A DNA stretch of 64,000 nt from Diprion similis (Eukaryota > Arthropoda > Insecta > Hymenoptera > Diprionidae), in contig NC_060105.1 in the NCBI RefSeq assembly GCF_021155765.1, positions 13,611,001 through 13,675,000 on the forward strand, in the 5' to 3' direction. Positions 61,804 to 64,000 of this stretch are shown here, one piece after another (the stretch's first letter is position 1; the number at the start of each line of letters is the position of its first letter). The notes beneath the pieces are model-generated. The model did no database searches and was not told the DNA's origin. It was given only the letters and a program-made list of their open reading frames with translations. A program made the position numbers and the translations under genes.

Positions 61804-63978
61804 CTGGAATCAAATTATTTTTGTGGAACACAAGCAATCGCCAGCAACATATTTGTCAGATTAATCATTTTTACCCTGCCAGTAGGAGAACCATAATCTC
61901 CGTCGCCCCTACGCTTCCAATTTTGCTTCCTCTTAGAAAATCGTGGAGTTGATCCTTCTTCCTTGTCTCCTCTTGCTGCCTCTGAATCCGTACCTTCCTG
62001 TTTTGACTTGGTCCGTCTCCTAACTTTCAATCGTCTACGATTGTCTCTCTCATAATGGCTTGTCCCCACGTCTGAGTCAACTTCTTTCAACACAATTACT
62101 TTACCTTCTCTAAAACAAATTATTAACAGTGAAAATAATATGGGTTTTTCGAAGTGATACAACCATTAAACAAAATATTTTGATATGCAAGTTCTACAAA
62201 CATTATATTTAAACGCGTGGAAAATTTAGTAGCTCCATTTTTTATCAAGGCTAGAAATAAAGCGCAACTACAAGTATGATGTTTGTCGCCCGAGGGAAGC
62301 GAGGGTGGTGATCAGACGAATAAAATCGCCGAACCGCACTTGTGACACACGCTTTTTTCCAACAATGGTAAAGGCAAGTTCAATTTGACAATAAGAAACA
62401 ATGAAGGTGTCACTGACGGCGCGTAAAATTGGGGTTAGGCAACTTACACTCAATGATACTGCACATAAAATTGACTTATTCGAAAGAGCGCGTTTGCCAA
62501 AGAAAACTCTAGCATACCCAAAAGGTAAAAGTTACTAATGGACACCTAAAAGTTGCCATTTATAGTGTGACTTCAAAAATTATCATGATATAATCAAGAG
62601 TTTGACTTTACTAACATACTTTTTGCTATCATAATGCTGTTACCGACAAAATGACAAAAATATTACAGTGAAATAACCCGTATAAAGAGTTGGCTAACAT
62701 TTGTCACATCAAATTATCTAATGGACGTCGTTTGTTAACTTCATGAAGATGTCAATAAGCAAAAAAATTTTTGTCATAGACGTGAAAGTTATCTGGAAGA
62801 TAATACATTTTATTTTCACACAAATTGATTACATTTTTCTGGAATCATTTTGTAATAATGTCTCATTTAGTTTCCCGGAAATGTCTTACACTTGTCCAGT
62901 AATAATAGAATTAAGTGTCGGTAGAACATCATTTTCGCGTAATTATAAACTTTCTCAATTCGATGTCGAATTCGTGACTGCGTTGCAAATATGTATATGG
63001 AATATTGATCTCAGCAGTCACTTTAATGATCAGTGGACCTAACATTAAGTATATCTTGAACACCTAGCGTTCTGATATCATTTAGATTACGTAACTTTAT
63101 TCGTTTTATCGGCTTCTTTACGGCATCCTTGCTATTGTATTGCCAAATGCTATTCAAAAGCAATCGTCTGATAACTTGAATGTTGTGCCGTTCCATCAGT
63201 CTTACGGATTATATTCAGCTGTGGTTTCGCTCATGGGTACTTGTCATCTTGACAGTACTTTTTTAAGGGTGCTTTTAAGTCGGACTAAATGGCAGCTTTT
63301 TGGACGGAAAACGTAGTTATTTTGGGAGGACATTAGTGATTTTGAACGAAAAAAGTAGTTATTTTGAGGGATGTTAATGATAATTTTGATCTAAAAAACA
63401 GATATTGTTCTTTATGCGAAAATAGTTGTCCGTAACATTTCTCGGAGACCGTTTTGGATATCATCGGACAACATTGTGCCACTTGTGTGTGTAAAATTTA
63501 ACACTTTAGTTGTGCACATGTCAAGATTGTTTCGCTGCACTATTTGGAAATAAGGCACTTTATACACCTTTCAGAGCCTCTGAAAATTGATCTTTCCGAG
63601 TAGATGCTGTAAAAATATTATTACTACTCACTTTTCTTGTATTTCTTTAAATCGCTGCAGTATCGGCATAGACTTGAGTCTTCTTTCACTCAGAATATTC
63701 CAAATAATGCCATCTGGCTTTCTAAGCTTTGGATTAACAATTATAGTTTGACTGGGCGTCACTATTATGTCTACCGGTACGTCATATTTTTGAAACAATT
63801 CTGCAGGAAGGTCGTTTACGATCTGACAATCATGGACCGTTGTTACAACGACAGTGTCATCATTCACAGCACCCATCTCTGACATTAGAGCATATTCCAA
63901 GTCTGCAAACCCTTCACCTTTGCCAATCCGATACCCCTTAGGGCTTACGCATACTGATCCCAAGACTACCAGGTCAAT
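61414..63978 (-). CDS. MTHFSD: MTHFSD, C-terminal part (cyclo-ligase-like domain plus RRM); continues past the right edge
   Basis: Three exons join as complement(63632-63978, 61875-62109, 61414-61803) with GT-AG ends and matching phases (2 and 0), giving about 323 residues of the C-terminal part. The first exon carries the end of a 5-formyltetrahydrofolate cyclo-ligase fold, with LVVLGSVCVSPKGYRIGKGE and GFADLEYALMSEMG. This is the glycine-rich GKGEG(F/Y)ADLE variant that separates MTHFSD from the true enzyme, which has a G.G.GYYD motif. The middle exon is basic and low-complexity. The last exon has an RRM with LKLSNI (RNP2) and GFCYLHF (RNP1). MTHFSD is a putative RNA-binding protein; folate activity is unproven for the family. 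The human protein is about 380 residues, so roughly the first quarter is off the window. Confidence 0.93.
61875..62109 (-). CDS. MTHFSD: MTHFSD middle exon (basic linker)
   Basis: The acceptor TTTGTTTTAG at 62110 and the donor GCAGG|GTAAAA are consistent, with 1 + 234 bases. The encoded linker, KEGKVIVLKEVDSD followed by RRRLKVRRRTKSK and repeated Lys/Arg/Glu-rich blocks, is probably disordered and may hold a nuclear localisation signal (inference). Confidence 0.9.
62110..63631 (-). other. MTHFSD intron; nothing recognised inside
   Basis: A 1.5-kb AT-rich intron bounded by GTGAGT and TTTGTTTTAG. The open frames at 62268-62453 (-) and 62743-63042 (+) show no domain, and I see no transposon ends. 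It is the cleanest intron in the window. Confidence 0.5.
63632..63978 (-). CDS. MTHFSD: MTHFSD exon with the cyclo-ligase-like domain end
   Basis: The acceptor is GTTATTCAG and the donor GTGAGT. It is phase 0 at the start, encoding IDLVVLGSVC, and ends with 2 bases of a Lys codon completed by the next exon. It has 115 full codons and ends ILQRFKEIQE. There is no upstream ATG in the window, so further 5' exons must lie to the right. Confidence 0.93.
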
Positions 63979-64000
63979 CTGAATAACGAATCAAAGAAAT

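Noticed and set aside
1..64000. CRISPR arrays, bacterial operons, phage or riboswitches
   Set aside because: Introns, AT-rich spacers and insect transposons show a eukaryotic nuclear genome; no regularly spaced repeat array was seen.

Overview
The window reads as an AT-rich insect nuclear genome. It has interrupted protein-coding genes with GT-AG introns and no bacterial-style operons. Long stretches of DNA hold decayed transposons, foldback elements, microsatellites and G/C tracts. A hymenopteran such as a sawfly is my guess, from the style of the repeats and the look of the host proteins; the sequence alone does not prove it.

Two host genes can be read, both on the minus strand. (1) A homologue of protein Star, the membrane regulator of EGFR-ligand trafficking, runs from the stop at 8951 to an ATG at 35408. 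It has six coding exons (35242-35408, 26726-26920, 20330-20540, 16744-16908, 12809-13000, 8951-9136). All junction phases fit, giving a 371-residue type II membrane protein with an FkbM-methyltransferase-like luminal domain. Its catalytic-type motifs look degenerate. A CpG-rich block (about 35410-36650) upstream of the ATG is the likely promoter and 5' UTR. (2) The 3' half or more of MTHFSD (a 5-formyltetrahydrofolate cyclo-ligase-like domain plus a C-terminal RRM) occupies 61414-63978 in three exons. The N-terminus lies beyond the right edge.

The introns of Star and the 25 kb between the two genes are a transposon graveyard. Left flank (1-8950): a long palindrome at 2.5-2.8 kb, a 109-bp-period direct repeat at 4.6 kb, and no recognisable gene. 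Star introns: two inverted SINE-like copies (9.2-10.4 kb); an N-terminal fragment of a Mutator-like transposase (13.4-13.9 kb); a 2.3-kb element with 400-bp inverted arms (14.0-16.3 kb); TTAA-flanked foldback elements (24.0 and 27.7 kb); TA-flanked MITEs; a solo LTR (27.06-27.52 kb); and a GC-rich short-TIR element with a G22 tract (30.9-31.3 kb). Between the genes: a TA-flanked foldback element (37.7-38.5 kb); a TTAA-flanked 1.33-kb element carrying the C-terminal relic of a Mutator-like transposase (40.1-41.4 kb); a foldback (41.7-42.0 kb); a short zinc-finger-like open frame (42.35-42.57 kb); a Gypsy retrotransposon relic (about 45.9-49.3 kb) split by a 1.44-kb long-TIR element with a CXC-type cysteine-rich frame; and a BEL/Pao retrotransposon relic (53.0-55.1 kb) whose RT, RNase H and integrase are deleted.

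The most interesting items are the putative pseudo-methyltransferase state of the Star domain, the group of TTAA-flanked elements with similar ends (one with a transposase relic), the CXC element nested in the Gypsy copy, and several unclassified dispersed repeats. I found no CRISPR array, no rRNA gene and no convincing functional tRNA gene.
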